Both the position numbers and the translations under genes were made by a program. Below the pieces are notes generated by a model. That model ran no database searches and had not been told where the DNA came from. It was given only the letters and a program-made list of their open reading frames with translations. A stretch of 64,000 nt of DNA, taken from assembly GCF_015910445.1 (NCBI RefSeq), contig NZ_CP048882.1:496001-560000 (forward strand), in the 5' to 3' direction. Positions 12,190-21,062 of the stretch are shown piece after piece; position 1 is the stretch's first letter, and every line of letters begins with the position of its first letter. Origin of the DNA: Streptomyces bathyalis. Its GTDB lineage: Bacteria > Actinomycetota > Actinomycetes > Streptomycetales > Streptomycetaceae.

Positions 12190-12970
12190 CGTGTCTCTCC
12201 TCGGTACTGGTGCGACCATTCTGGCCGCGTTCATACCGGGGACGGAGCCGGTCCCGGGTTCTCGACATCACCGGCCAAGATTTTTTGCCCTCATCGGAGA
12301 AGCCCGGGTGAGCCGTCCCGTCGTGTCCGGCAACAGGCCCGGCGCAGCGTCGGACGCCGCTGGTCACGGGACCGTGCCGTGAGCCGTCCCGTCGAAGTAC
12401 CGGTCCTGGAGTTCCCGTGCCCTTCTGCGGACGCGAGCGATTCCCGAGGGCCGGTTGAACGGGGCATAGGGCGGCCACAGGAAGACGAGGACGGCGAGCT
12501 CCTCTGCCACCAGGGCGCGTTCCAGAGCGACGCGGTCGCAGCGGCGGCCGTCCAGACAGGAGTGGATCAGCTCGCGAGGGACCCTCACTCGTTGCCCAAC
12601 CGCCCGCCGCCGGGCCCTCGCGGCCGCGGCAGGCCGACCGCAGGCGCGGCACCAGAGCCTGCAGGGCGACCTCGTGCCGGGCACGGACGAGCACGCCCTA
12701 GCCTCCGCGCGCTGCCGCTGACCAGCGCTTTCGCTATCACTAGGGTATTCCCTACCTCCGCGCGGCAAAGAGGGCATCCCCGCACACGCCCTGCCTAATC
12801 TGTGGGCCGTCACCTTGCACGGCCGTTCGGCACGCAACCTCACCCGGCCCCCCGCCGGGTGCGCCGCTGTGCCTGAACGGGCCCCCGCGCAGCCGCTGTT
12901 CCCCGGCACACACACCGCTTGGCCAAATGAGCCGGCGCACGACCGCACTTCCCAGGAAAGAGGTCTGCCG
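12190..12970. other. 781-bp intergenic region, no convincing gene
   Basis: Frames are open on both strands but none has a family signature or a good ribosome site. The best minus-strand candidate (GTG near 12588 to 12364, about 74 residues, with ELAVLVFLWPPYAPFNRPSG) is not recognised and may be a gene fragment. TAGGG-TATT-CCCTA, a perfect 5-bp-arm repeat, lies at 12741-12754. The region presumably contains the promoters for the DGPF-sigma pair and for the oxygenase operon at 12971. Confidence 0.4.
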
Positions 12971-13849
12971 ATGGCGACGACCGTCAAGCCGGTGAAGCTG
13001 GATCTGCACCGGCTCGAAGTGATGGCGGAGTCCGACTACTACAACCCGTACACGGTCTTCGACTGGCCGGACACCCTGGAGGAGGACCGGCCGTGGATGA
13101 GCGAGGACCTGGTGACCCTCGCCGGGACGGAGAAGTGGGACGAGCTGACACGTGAGCAGCAACTCGCCCTGACCCGCCATGAGGCCGTGAACTTCTTCAG
13201 CCTCAACGTGCACGGCATCCGGGAACTGCTCAGCGAAGTCGTGCTCCGCATCCACACCAGGACTTATGCCGAAGCCTCGGAGTTCCTCCACCACTTCATC
13301 GGCGAGGAGAACGAGCACATGTGGTTCTTCGGGACCTTCTGCCGCCGCTATCTGGGCAAGGTGTATCCGGCGGTCCCGCAGGTGGGCGTGAGCCGGCTGG
13401 AGGGCGTGAGCGAGGCCGCACACGAGTTGCTGGTCTTCGCGCGCATTCTGATCTTCGAGGAGATCGTCGACTACTTCAACGCCCGCATGGCCACGGACCA
13501 GGCGCTCCCGCACATCGCACGGGAGATCAACCGCGTGCACCACCAGGACGAGAGCCGCCATGTCGCGTTCGGCAGGCGCCTGTTCACGCAGCTCCTGACC
13601 CAGGTTCAGGAGAACAGTCCGCAGGACGTCCCGGTTCTGGCGGAGTACCTGGAGAAGTACCTGCAGTACAGCGTCCAGAGTCTCTACAACCCGGCCGTCT
13701 ACCGCGACGCCGGGCTGGCCGAGCCCCTGGAGCTGAGGCGTCACCTTCTGGCGCACCCCGCCCGCCACGCCGCGCACGACCGCATCCTGCAGCGCACGCG
13801 GAGATTCCTCGCACGCAGCGGCCTCGACACGCAGGGAGCCACGGCATGA
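12971..13849 (+). CDS. AurF-like diiron oxygenase
   Basis: ATG 12971 with an upstream GGAAAGAGG gives 292 aa. All seven metal ligands of AurF-type N-oxygenases can be placed: Glu85, Glu113 and His116 (from EENEH), Glu163 or Glu164 (from IFEEIVD), His190, Glu194 and His197 (from HHQDESRH). The i/i+4/i+7 spacing of the last three matches the family. AurF oxidises an arylamine to a nitro group and relatives oxidise amines on carrier-protein-bound substrates. The next gene, a carrier protein, overlaps by four bases (ATGA), so the substrate may be an aminoacyl thioester (inference). Hydroxylation at carbon is an alternative outcome. It is the first gene of a six-gene operon. Confidence 0.82.
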   Translation: MATTVKPVKLDLHRLEVMAESDYYNPYTVFDWPDTLEEDRPWMSEDLVTLAGTEKWDELTREQQLALTRHEAVNFFSLNVHGIRELLSEVVLRIHTRTYAEASEFLHHFIGEENEHMWFFGTFCRRYLGKVYPAVPQVGVSRLEGVSEAAHELLVFARILIFEEIVDYFNARMATDQALPHIAREINRVHHQDESRHVAFGRRLFTQLLTQVQENSPQDVPVLAEYLEKYLQYSVQSLYNPAVYRDAGLAEPLELRRHLLAHPARHAAHDRILQRTRRFLARSGLDTQGATA

Positions 13850-14091
13850 GCGACGACAAGATCGCCAAGATCCTCGCCTTCATCCACGAGCGCAACCCGG
13901 AAGCGGGTGAACTGGGCCTGGACGACGACCTGATCGACCGACGGGCGGTCGACTCGCTTGCCTTCGTCGAGTTCCTCTACCTGCTGGAGGAGCTGAGCGG
14001 CGAGACCATCGATCCGGAGGAGCTCGACCTCGAGGACTTCCGCACGCTCCGGGCCATCGACAAGCGCTTCCTCTCGGGAGCGGTGCACTGA
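13846..14091 (+). CDS. Stand-alone acyl/aminoacyl carrier protein
   Basis: An 81-residue acidic helical protein with the phosphopantetheine site VDSLAF (Ser37) after a hydrophilic loop and followed by a long amphipathic helix. The size is that of a free carrier protein. It overlaps the oxygenase stop by ATGA and its own TGA overlaps the next ATG by one base, so the three genes are tightly coupled. The following gene encodes an amino acid:carrier-protein ligase, which loads an amino acid onto the arm, and a PPTase two genes further on can install the arm. There is no adjacent NRPS or PKS module, so it likely acts as a discrete shuttle. Confidence 0.88.
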   Translation: MSDDKIAKILAFIHERNPEAGELGLDDDLIDRRAVDSLAFVEFLYLLEELSGETIDPEELDLEDFRTLRAIDKRFLSGAVH

Positions 14092-14942
14092 TGGACACCG
14101 GCACCGGGACGACGGTGAACGACGGGCTGGACGTGCTCGGCGCGGACGAACTGCGCCTGCTGCGCGTCCTCGATGACCTGTTCACGGAATGGGGGGTGCG
14201 ACTCGGCGCCGAGGAGCGCCGCTACCCGTTCCTGCTGAAGCCGCGTGAACTCGAAGACGTCGACTACTACGAGAACTTCCCGCACCTGGGGCTGGCCGCG
14301 GCGACGGCCGATCCCAAGCTGCTCGGCGAACTGCGGGCCGTCCGCGAGGCCCCGCTCGCCGAACTGCCAACGGAGGTCCTCCACGACGCCGCTCTGGCGC
14401 TGCCTTCGGCCGCCTGCTACTCGGTCTACTTCCATCTGCGCGGGCAGACGCTGCCGTCGGAGGAGAACCGGGTCACCACCCGCGCGACCTGCTTCCGCAA
14501 TGAGACGCAGTACGAGGGCCTGCGGCGGCTGCTCGGCTTCTCCATGCGCGAGATCGTCTTCGTCGGCCACGCCGCCGGCGCCACGGAGCACCTGGAGCGG
14601 ACCAAGGAGCTGGTGCTGGGTTTCGCGGACGCACTCGGCCTCGCGATGGACACCCGCACGGCAACTGACCCGTTCTTCGACAGCCGCAGTTCGCGCGCCA
14701 CCATGCAGCGGCTGTTCCCGGTGAAGGAGGAATTCGTCGTCGACGGTCTGGCCGTCGGCTCGGTGAACTACCACCGCAACTTCTTCGGGGAGCGCTGCGC
14801 CATCGCCCTCCCGGACGGCACGCCCGCGTCCACCAGTTGCTGCGCCTTCGGTCTGGAGCGATGGGTGCACATCCTCAGCACCCGCTTCAGCGGCGCCCGT
14901 GACGCCGCCGAGGCAGTAGCTCGCAGCAGCGTGAACGCGTGA
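14091..14942 (+). CDS. Amino acid:[carrier protein] ligase (class II aaRS-like)
   Basis: A 283-residue protein resembling the catalytic core of atypical seryl-tRNA synthetases without a tRNA-binding arm. Motif 2 appears as TRATCFRNETQYEG (residues 130-143) and motif 3 as CCAFGLERW (250-258). Cys109, Glu154 and Cys250/251 are spaced like the zinc ligands Cys-Glu-Cys of the aa:CP ligases first described in Bradyrhizobium. Such enzymes activate glycine, alanine or a related small amino acid with ATP and pass it to the phosphopantetheine of a small carrier protein. The preceding gene is precisely such a carrier. Amino acid choice cannot be read from the sequence. Confidence 0.87.
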   Translation: MDTGTGTTVNDGLDVLGADELRLLRVLDDLFTEWGVRLGAEERRYPFLLKPRELEDVDYYENFPHLGLAAATADPKLLGELRAVREAPLAELPTEVLHDAALALPSAACYSVYFHLRGQTLPSEENRVTTRATCFRNETQYEGLRRLLGFSMREIVFVGHAAGATEHLERTKELVLGFADALGLAMDTRTATDPFFDSRSSRATMQRLFPVKEEFVVDGLAVGSVNYHRNFFGERCAIALPDGTPASTSCCAFGLERWVHILSTRFSGARDAAEAVARSSVNA

Positions 14943-14984
14943 ACTCTCCCTTCCGCCCTCCGACTTCCCACCGAAGGTGAACCG

Positions 14985-15836
14985 ATGACCGACATGACCG
15001 TCGACGACGTGCTCGAGACCGGCACCGTCCAGGTGTCCGACGACATCCGGCTCAGCTACGAGAGACGCGGATCCGGCACGGACATCGTGCTGCTCAACAA
15101 CTTCTTCGTGGACCGCAAGTCCTGGCGGGCCTACACGGGGGACCTCGCCGCTGCGGCACGCCTCACCGCCTACGACCTGAGAGGTCAGGGCGAATCGACC
15201 CCGCTGGCCGACGAACCGGTGTGGGAGGAGCACATCAGCGACCTCAAGGCGCTCTTCGACGGTCTGGGTATCGAGAAGGCGTTCCTGGTGGGCACGTCCT
15301 TCTCGACGCTGCTCTGCCGGGACTTCGCGATCGCCCACCCGGACCGGGTGCACGGGCTGGTGCTCGCCAGTCCCGCGCTGAGCCCGTACGGGCCACAGCG
15401 GCTGCGCCGGCTCACCAAGTCCTGGCTGCACACGCTCGACACCTCGGGCCTGGCCGTCCTGCACGACCAGGTCTATCCGCTGGTGTGCAGCGACCGTGCC
15501 GTGGAGGAGGTGGGCACCGCCGGATTCCTGGGTTACAAGCAGAACTTCCTCGGCATCCACACCGTCGAGTCGCTGCGGGCCGGCCTGCTGGCCTCGACGA
15601 AGGCGCCCCTCGACCCGCAGACCCTCACCCAAGTGCGGCAGCCGACACTGCTGTTCGTCGGCGGCGACGACTTCTCGCTGAGCCTCGACGCAACGGAACG
15701 GCTGACCAAGCTCCTGCCGGACGCCACCGCGGTCATCGTGCCGCACGGCGGGCACGCGGCCTTCGTCGAGGAGTCCGAGTGGTTCAACCGGGAAGTGCTG
15801 GCCTTCGTCCGGCGAGTGACCGGAACGGATGAGTGA
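14985..15836 (+). CDS. Alpha/beta hydrolase, possible carrier-protein release enzyme
   Basis: A 283-residue alpha/beta hydrolase with nucleophile elbow GTSFS (Ser105), Asp227/228 in VGGDDFS and His256 in PHGGHAAF. The usual HG oxyanion motif is replaced by LLNNFFVD (residues 36-43), so substrate recognition is unusual. It follows the ligase by 42 bp and its stop overlaps the PPTase start. In this operon a hydrolase would be needed to free a product from the carrier protein, so a type II thioesterase or condensing/hydrolytic role is plausible (inference). Lactonase or haloperoxidase-like roles remain possible. Confidence 0.72.
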   Translation: MTDMTVDDVLETGTVQVSDDIRLSYERRGSGTDIVLLNNFFVDRKSWRAYTGDLAAAARLTAYDLRGQGESTPLADEPVWEEHISDLKALFDGLGIEKAFLVGTSFSTLLCRDFAIAHPDRVHGLVLASPALSPYGPQRLRRLTKSWLHTLDTSGLAVLHDQVYPLVCSDRAVEEVGTAGFLGYKQNFLGIHTVESLRAGLLASTKAPLDPQTLTQVRQPTLLFVGGDDFSLSLDATERLTKLLPDATAVIVPHGGHAAFVEESEWFNREVLAFVRRVTGTDE

Positions 15837-16564
15837 GCCCGCTCCTTCCCGGAACGTCTCCACCTGGACGGGCAGCGGTGAACGCCGGTCCTGCCGGTCC
15901 GCAGTTCTGCGATGAGCTGCTGCTGCACGGCCCCGGCGGCAGTGTGCGCGTCGTGGTGGAGACCGCTCCGGTGCGTCCGCCCCGCACCGTCGCCGAGCAG
16001 CACCGCGCCGGTCGCCTGGCAACCGCCGCGGCGCTGCGGCGGGCCGGAAGCAGGGTGAGAACCGTGGGCCGGCGGCGCGATGGTGCACCGAAGTTCCCGC
16101 CGGGCATCGCCGGCTCCCTCACGCACACCGAGGACCTGGCCGTGGCGGCGGTGGCACCAGGCGCCCGCGGAGTCGGCGTCGACCTCGAACCGCGCCTCCC
16201 GGAGCGGCGGTTGCACCGGTTCCTGCTGAACGAGGAGGAGCGTGCCCTGCTGTGGCGGGACGGTGACCGGGCGGGGCTGCGGAGGCTGTTCGCCGCGAAG
16301 GAGGCCGCTTTCAAGGCGCTGTCCGGCTACCGCGGCGCGCACGGCGGTCTCTTCTGGCGGGTCCGGCTCGTCCTGTTCGGGGATCAGCTGTGGGCGCGTG
16401 CGGGTGACCAGTACGCGCTGGTCCGGGCAGCCGCCGCGCCGGACTTCGCGTTCGCCGTGGCAGTCCGCCTCGATGAGCCTCCCCCATTTGCCAACTCGCC
16501 CCGCACGCAACGGGCTTGGCGTCCGGCAACGGAGAGAGGACCACAGCCGCCGCATCGCCTGTGA
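15833..16564 (+). CDS. 4'-phosphopantetheinyl transferase (Sfp type)
   Basis: Start GTG 15833 overlaps the hydrolase stop by four bases (243 aa). Sfp-type landmarks are present: GSLTHT (94-99), VGVDLE with Mg-binding Asp117 and Glu119, and FAAKEAAFKA (153-162) with Lys156, Glu157 and Lys161. These enzymes move the phosphopantetheine arm from CoA to the serine of a carrier protein. Having a dedicated copy in the operon strongly suggests Ser37 of the stand-alone carrier protein is its target. The C-terminal 30 residues are Pro/Arg-rich and probably disordered. Confidence 0.92.
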   Translation: MSPLLPGTSPPGRAAVNAGPAGPQFCDELLLHGPGGSVRVVVETAPVRPPRTVAEQHRAGRLATAAALRRAGSRVRTVGRRRDGAPKFPPGIAGSLTHTEDLAVAAVAPGARGVGVDLEPRLPERRLHRFLLNEEERALLWRDGDRAGLRRLFAAKEAAFKALSGYRGAHGGLFWRVRLVLFGDQLWARAGDQYALVRAAAAPDFAFAVAVRLDEPPPFANSPRTQRAWRPATERGPQPPHRL

Positions 16565-16614
16565 GTGGGAGCTCCGCGAGTCATCCGAGTCACCCGAGAA
16601 GGGACCACGGACCC

Positions 16615-17439
16615 ATGCAAGCCGTTTCCTACACCGCCCAGTGGATGGCCGCCGCCCGCGCGCTGGAATCCGAGCGCGACGACGCGCTGTTCACCGACCC
16701 GCTGGCCGAAGCGCTCGCCGAGCCCAGGGGCTCCGAGATGATCGAACGCTATGCGGGCGGCGGGCTGCTGCCGTTCATCTCCATCCGCACCCGCTTCCTG
16801 GACGACGCGATCGGCGACCTGCTGGCGGACGGCTCCATACGGCAGGTGGTGCTGATCGCCGCCGGGATGGACACCCGGGCGTTCCGGCTGCGGTGGCCCG
16901 ACGGCACCGATCTGTACGAGGTCGACCACGGCCCGCTCATCGAGGAGAAGCGGCGCCGCCTGGAGGCCCTCGGCGCGACGCCGGCGGTGCGGCGCCACGA
17001 GCTGTCCGCCGATCTCACCCAGGAGTGGCTTCCCGAGTTGGAGATGGCCGGGTTCGATCCGTCGCGCCCCACGCTCTGGATCGCCGAGGCGCTGACGTTC
17101 TTCCTCACCGAGGCTCAGGCGGCAGGGCTGCTCCGGCTGCTGGCCTCCCACTCGGCTCCCGGCAGCCACATCGCTCTCGACATCCTCGGCAGAGGACTGC
17201 TGCGCAACCCCTTCTCCAGGACCTTTCTGGACCGCCTGGCCGCCGACGGCACTCCGTGGGTCTTCGGCACGGACGAGCCCGAGGAGTTCCTCGCGGCCAA
17301 CGGCTGGGACGTCGTATGCCTCAGGGAGCCGGGGCAGCCGGGCGCCGGTGAGGGCCGCTGGCCCTACCAGGTCCAGCCCCGCGACCGCCGCCACGCCAAC
17401 CGCCTGTGGCTCATCCGCGCACGCCTGGCGGCGGGGTGA
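16615..17439 (+). CDS. SAM-dependent methyltransferase, LCMT/TIGR00027 family
   Basis: ATG 16615 gives 274 aa beginning MQAVSYTAQWMAAARALES. The SAM-binding motif AAGMDTRAFR is at 82-91 and YEVDHGP at 101-107; together these identify the leucine carboxyl methyltransferase-like family common in actinomycetes. Members are thought to O-methylate carboxylates or hydroxyls of small molecules. It is the last gene of the carrier-protein operon, 50 bp after the PPTase, and may methylate the released product (inference). It runs into the convergent LuxR-type gene with only 19 bp between stops and no clear terminator. Confidence 0.82.
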   Translation: MQAVSYTAQWMAAARALESERDDALFTDPLAEALAEPRGSEMIERYAGGGLLPFISIRTRFLDDAIGDLLADGSIRQVVLIAAGMDTRAFRLRWPDGTDLYEVDHGPLIEEKRRRLEALGATPAVRRHELSADLTQEWLPELEMAGFDPSRPTLWIAEALTFFLTEAQAAGLLRLLASHSAPGSHIALDILGRGLLRNPFSRTFLDRLAADGTPWVFGTDEPEEFLAANGWDVVCLREPGQPGAGEGRWPYQVQPRDRRHANRLWLIRARLAAG

Positions 17440-17458
17440 CGCACTCGCGGGCCCCGGG

Positions 17459-18451
17459 TCAGATCCACCGCCGGCGAGTGGCTTGCACTCCGGCCTCGAA
17501 CCGGCTGGAGGCTCCGAGCCGCTTCATCAGCTCGCTCACCATCCGCCGCTCCGTGCGGACCCCGATACCCAGGGCGCGCGCCGCGGCTTCGTCCGTGAGG
17601 CCGGTGCCGAGGAGCTGGAGCAATTTCCGCTCCTGCGGGGTGAGTTCGCAGGACGGAGCGTCACTCACGTCGACGAGCTGGTTGGCGGACGAGGCGTGTT
17701 CCCAGTACGCCTCGAAGAGCGCGCGCATCGCGAGCACCACGGGCTGCCCGGTGAAGAGCAACGCCGACGTCCCGCTCTGCCCGGGCAGGCCGGCGACCAT
17801 CGCCGCGCTCGTGTCGATGACGAGCAGCTGCAGCGGCAGGGTCGGGGAGGTCCGGACGTCGCCGTTGTTCTCCATCATCCACTGGGCGTGCGTCCGGCCC
17901 ACACGGTCGTTGGCGATGCTGTCGAGATAGATCGAGCGGAACTTCACGCCCCGCGCCAGCGCCTGCTCGATCAGGGACCGTCCCGTCTGGATCGCCCCCA
18001 CCCCCGGTCCGCTCCCGGGGTGGAAGGCGAGGAACTCGGTCGTGCAGGACTCGGCGAGGGCCTCCAGCCGGATCCGTATCTCGTCGAGGTGGTGCAACTC
18101 CTCGACGCGGTCGCCGGCTTCGGACTGGCGGGAAGCGGTGTATTCGGCGTCCAGTGACGCGAGTGCTGCCCGCTCCTGCTCGATGCGCTGCTGACGCCAG
18201 GTCAACTCGTCCTGCTCACGCCGCAGAAGCATCTTCAGGCCGATCCGGGGGTTCACCGCGCGCAGTGTGCCGGGCGCGTCCCGGGAAGGAGCCAGGAGGG
18301 AGAGGTCGGCCAAGCGCTGAAGTACGGCCTCCACCTCGTCGGTCTCCAACTCCAGCAGCTCGCTGAGCGTCACCGAGTCCTGCTCCTTGTGGAAGAGGAT
18401 CGCCCGGTACACCTCGAGGGCCTGCTGGTCGAGCAACGCGCCCCTGTCCAA
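17459..18451 (-). CDS. TrmB-like/LuxR-type transcriptional regulator
   Basis: A 330-residue protein. Residues 1-60 form a winged-helix-like TrmB segment (VTLSELLELETDEVEAVLQR). A central region (70-250) resembles a phospholipase D-like effector domain. The C-terminal 65 residues are a LuxR helix-turn-helix: LTPQERKLLQLLGTGLTDEA followed by AARALGIGVRTERRMVSELM. Such regulators are frequent inside Streptomyces biosynthetic loci and typically activate them. It sits between the carrier-protein operon (convergent) and the diterpene cluster, so either could be its target. No phosphorylation site is apparent. Confidence 0.85.
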   Translation of the reverse strand: MDRGALLDQQALEVYRAILFHKEQDSVTLSELLELETDEVEAVLQRLADLSLLAPSRDAPGTLRAVNPRIGLKMLLRREQDELTWRQQRIEQERAALASLDAEYTASRQSEAGDRVEELHHLDEIRIRLEALAESCTTEFLAFHPGSGPGVGAIQTGRSLIEQALARGVKFRSIYLDSIANDRVGRTHAQWMMENNGDVRTSPTLPLQLLVIDTSAAMVAGLPGQSGTSALLFTGQPVVLAMRALFEAYWEHASSANQLVDVSDAPSCELTPQERKLLQLLGTGLTDEAAARALGIGVRTERRMVSELMKRLGASSRFEAGVQATRRRWI

Positions 18452-19040
18452 TTGCCCCCCTGAGAACCCGTGTCACATGCCGCCCGTAGGCCGGGCCGGT
18501 GCCGGCCATCCGGTGCCCGCGGCAACGATCCGTTCCGACCGGCTGAAAATCCCCCCGACGCTACCCAGCCGGAGGACCCGGTATCCGCCGCGCCGGTCCG
18601 CGGACCGCACCTGCCGCGCCGCGGGCCCCGTTGCCGGTCACGGCGAGATTGGACCACATGCGGGGCGCCTGCCGGGCGGCGTTCGCGATAGTGGGCTGCC
18701 CGAGCGGCGCGGCACCCACCGAGGCTGTGCGCGAATCTGCCGCCGCAGAGTGACGACCGGGACGCCCGGGGCCGCCAATTCAGGACGGCGACAGAACGGG
18801 ATCTTCCGCACGGATCGCCCTGTGCAGCTTGCTGCCCGGCAGCTTGTTGCCTGCGGCGGCGTGACCCCAGGAGTGCCCCGCCTTGGGAATATGTCCCCCG
18901 GTCCGGCCGCGCAGACGCGCTCGGCTCTGCGCCTGCCGGACGCAGTCCCCCGGCGTGTGGTCCCGCGCTCGTCATGCGCGCCCGGCCACACGTGGCGCAG
19001 TGGTCGCACGTCCGTATGCATTCCGAGAAAGGTCTGCGTT
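18452..19040. other. 589-bp intergenic region between two regulators
   Basis: No gene is recognised. It holds the promoters for two outward-facing regulators (17459-18451 minus, 19041-19745 plus). The only striking structure is the tandem repeat at 18824-18851, annotated separately. Confidence 0.5.
18824..18851. repeat. Tandem 13-bp direct repeat, possible operator
   Basis: GCAGCTTGCTGCC (18824-18836) and GCAGCTTGTTGCC (18839-18851) differ at one base, are 15 bp apart start to start, and contain a GCTGCC/GGCAGC inverted repeat at 18831-18843. It lies about 190 bp upstream of the PAS-LuxR regulator. A direct-repeat binding site for a regulator is possible. Confidence 0.4.
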
Positions 19041-19745
19041 GTGAGATCGCAAGGGCACACCGAACCCCGCTCCGTCCCGCGTTCCCGGTCGGCCAACGGC
19101 CGGCGGGCCCATCTGGCCAGCCTGGACGCCTCGTTGACCGTCATCGCGGCGGACGTGGGATTCCTGCGGCAGTTCGGCGGCACGGCGGCCGAGATCTGCG
19201 GCCGGAGCATCTGCGACCTGCTGCGCCTCAACGCCTCCCCCGCACTCGACGAGCACTTCAACCGGCTGCTCGACGGCCGCAGTTCGCGCTTCACCGAGCG
19301 TGTGGTCGGTCTCTGCGGTCCGCACGCCGGCTTCTCCGCCGGGCTGACGGGAATCGCCGTGCACACCGAGGCCACCTCCGTGGCCTGTGCCGTCCTTCTC
19401 CGACCGGACGACGGTTCGCCTCTCCCCCACGCGGACGGCGTCCCCCACCAGGAACGGGAGGCGCTGCTACCCCTCGGTGCCCGGATACTCGAAGGCGTCG
19501 CGGGCGGCGCCTCGACCGAGCAGCTGGCTTCCCGTCTCTACCTCAGCAGGCAGGGCGTGGAATACCACGTGGGGCAGATGCTCCGTCAGCTCGAAGTGCC
19601 CAACCGCGCCGCCCTCGTGGCCCGAGCCCACTCCAAGGGCATGTTCGCGCCGGGTGTCTGGCCGCCGCGGATCCTTCCGGGGTCCGTCAAGCAGTTCCGC
19701 CGGCGCGTACCTGCCACCGCTTCGCAGGGGCCCTTCTGTCCGTAG
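19041..19745 (+). CDS. PAS-LuxR-type transcriptional regulator
   Basis: Start GTG 19041 (234 aa) follows GAGAAAGG. Residues ~25-115 form a PAS-like fold (SLTVIAADVGFLRQFGGTAA with RSICDLL), and the C-terminus is a LuxR helix-turn-helix (STEQLASRLYLSRQGVEYHV followed by GQMLRQLEVPNRAALVARA). Small PAS-LuxR proteins often act as cluster-situated activators in Streptomyces. It lies 249 bp upstream of cotB1 on the same strand, which makes the diterpene cluster its likeliest target (inference from position). No ligand-binding residue can be assigned. Confidence 0.8.
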   Translation: MRSQGHTEPRSVPRSRSANGRRAHLASLDASLTVIAADVGFLRQFGGTAAEICGRSICDLLRLNASPALDEHFNRLLDGRSSRFTERVVGLCGPHAGFSAGLTGIAVHTEATSVACAVLLRPDDGSPLPHADGVPHQEREALLPLGARILEGVAGGASTEQLASRLYLSRQGVEYHVGQMLRQLEVPNRAALVARAHSKGMFAPGVWPPRILPGSVKQFRRRVPATASQGPFCP

Positions 19746-19994
19746 GGACCAAGGGAATGCGCCGGGCCCCAACGTGGCGTCTTTCCCGTCCGATTGACGT
19801 GGACCTCGGCGACCGAAGGCTCAGCGGTCACCGCGCGGGCCCGGGAGACGAATGTGGCGGTGATCGGCCAATGAATTCCCGACCGCGCGGCAGTTCCTGT
19901 CCGGCGTTCCACCGTGCACTTCCCGGTGCCTGAGTCGCGCGCCCGTCCCGGACGGTGAGTCCGGTCGGGCGAACCTTCGAGGGAGAAGAACAAC

Positions 19995-21062
19995 ATGAGC
20001 ACGCAGACGTTGGATCTCGGCAGAACCAGCGCGGCGGAGACGAGAGAGTCCGTCGCGAATTTCCTTGAGAAGTTCCTCACCGAGAAGAAGGAGAAGGCCG
20101 TACTCCCGCAGGCGGAGCGACTGCCTCAGATCCTGGCGGAGTTCCTCACGGGAGGAAAGCTCATCCGCCCCCTGCTCACGGTGACCGGATGGGTGGCGGC
20201 GGGCGGGGCGAGGGACAGTGAACAGGTCGTACAGGTCGCCGCTTCACTGGAGATGTTCCACGCGTTCGCCCTGATCCATGACGACATCATGGATCACAGT
20301 GAACTCCGCAGAGGCCGCCCCACCGCTCACCGCCAGCTCTCCGCGGATCAACAGGGCTCCGGTGCCAGGCACTTCGGTGTCGGCGCGGCAATACTGCTGG
20401 GCGATCTCGCTTTCACGTGGTCCGACGAGATACTGCACCGGGCAGACCTCACTCCCGTTCAGTTCGCATCGGTTTTCCCGGTCATCAGCGAGATGCGCAG
20501 CGAGGTGATGCTGGGGCAGTATCTCGATCTGCGGGGCACGGGAAACCCGACGGACGACGTGGAGTCGACGCTGACGGTCAGCCGCTACAAGACCGCCAAA
20601 TACACGGTCGAGCGGCCCCTGCACATAGGAGCGGCCCTTGCGGGCGCCGGCCTCGGGACCATGGACGTCTTCACCGCGTATGCCATTCCGCTGGGCGAGG
20701 CCTTCCAGCTCCGCGACGATCTGCTCGGCGTCTACGGCGACGCCCGGACAACCGGGAAGTCCCATCTCGACGACCTTCGCGTCGGCAAGAACACCACGCT
20801 TGTCGCGCTCGCCCTGCGTGCCGCCGACCCCGGACAGGCCGCCCTGCTGCACGAGTTGATCGGAAATCCCTCCCTGGACGAAGCGGGTGCCGAACAGGTG
20901 CGGAAGATCTTCGCCGAAACAGGCGCCAAAGACACCGTCGAAGAAATGATCGAGAACCGCTACCGGGAGTCCGTCGAAGCGCTGGATGGTGCGCCGTTCG
21001 CCGCTGAGGCGATTCACGCCCTCCAGGATCTCGCCCGCAATGCCACTAGGAGGACGTCATGA
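19995..21062 (+). CDS. cotB1: Geranylgeranyl diphosphate synthase, CotB1-like
   Basis: A 355-residue trans-prenyltransferase with ATG 19995 after GAGGGAG. The first Asp-rich motif is DDIMD (96-100) within ALIHDDIMDHSELRRGRP. The second is RDDLLGVYGD from about residue 240. GGKLIRP (53-59) binds isopentenyl diphosphate. The enzyme condenses IPP with allylic diphosphates to give GGPP. Its stop overlaps the cotB2 ATG (ATGA), and the downstream gene is a CotB2-type cyclase, so GGPP is the expected product. It is first in a four-gene operon with the same order as the cyclooctatin cluster. Confidence 0.88.
   Translation: MSTQTLDLGRTSAAETRESVANFLEKFLTEKKEKAVLPQAERLPQILAEFLTGGKLIRPLLTVTGWVAAGGARDSEQVVQVAASLEMFHAFALIHDDIMDHSELRRGRPTAHRQLSADQQGSGARHFGVGAAILLGDLAFTWSDEILHRADLTPVQFASVFPVISEMRSEVMLGQYLDLRGTGNPTDDVESTLTVSRYKTAKYTVERPLHIGAALAGAGLGTMDVFTAYAIPLGEAFQLRDDLLGVYGDARTTGKSHLDDLRVGKNTTLVALALRAADPGQAALLHELIGNPSLDEAGAEQVRKIFAETGAKDTVEEMIENRYRESVEALDGAPFAAEAIHALQDLARNATRRTS

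Noticed and set aside
12364..12987. 207-codon minus-strand frame ahead of the AurF-like gene
   Set aside because: Its N-terminal part crosses the promoter and start of the oxygenase gene and shows no family; only the last ~74 codons might be a fragment.
13977..16088. 703-codon open frame antisense to the carrier-protein operon
   Set aside because: It mirrors strong, family-assigned genes on the plus strand, has no domain signature and no ribosome site. Long antisense frames are expected at this GC content.
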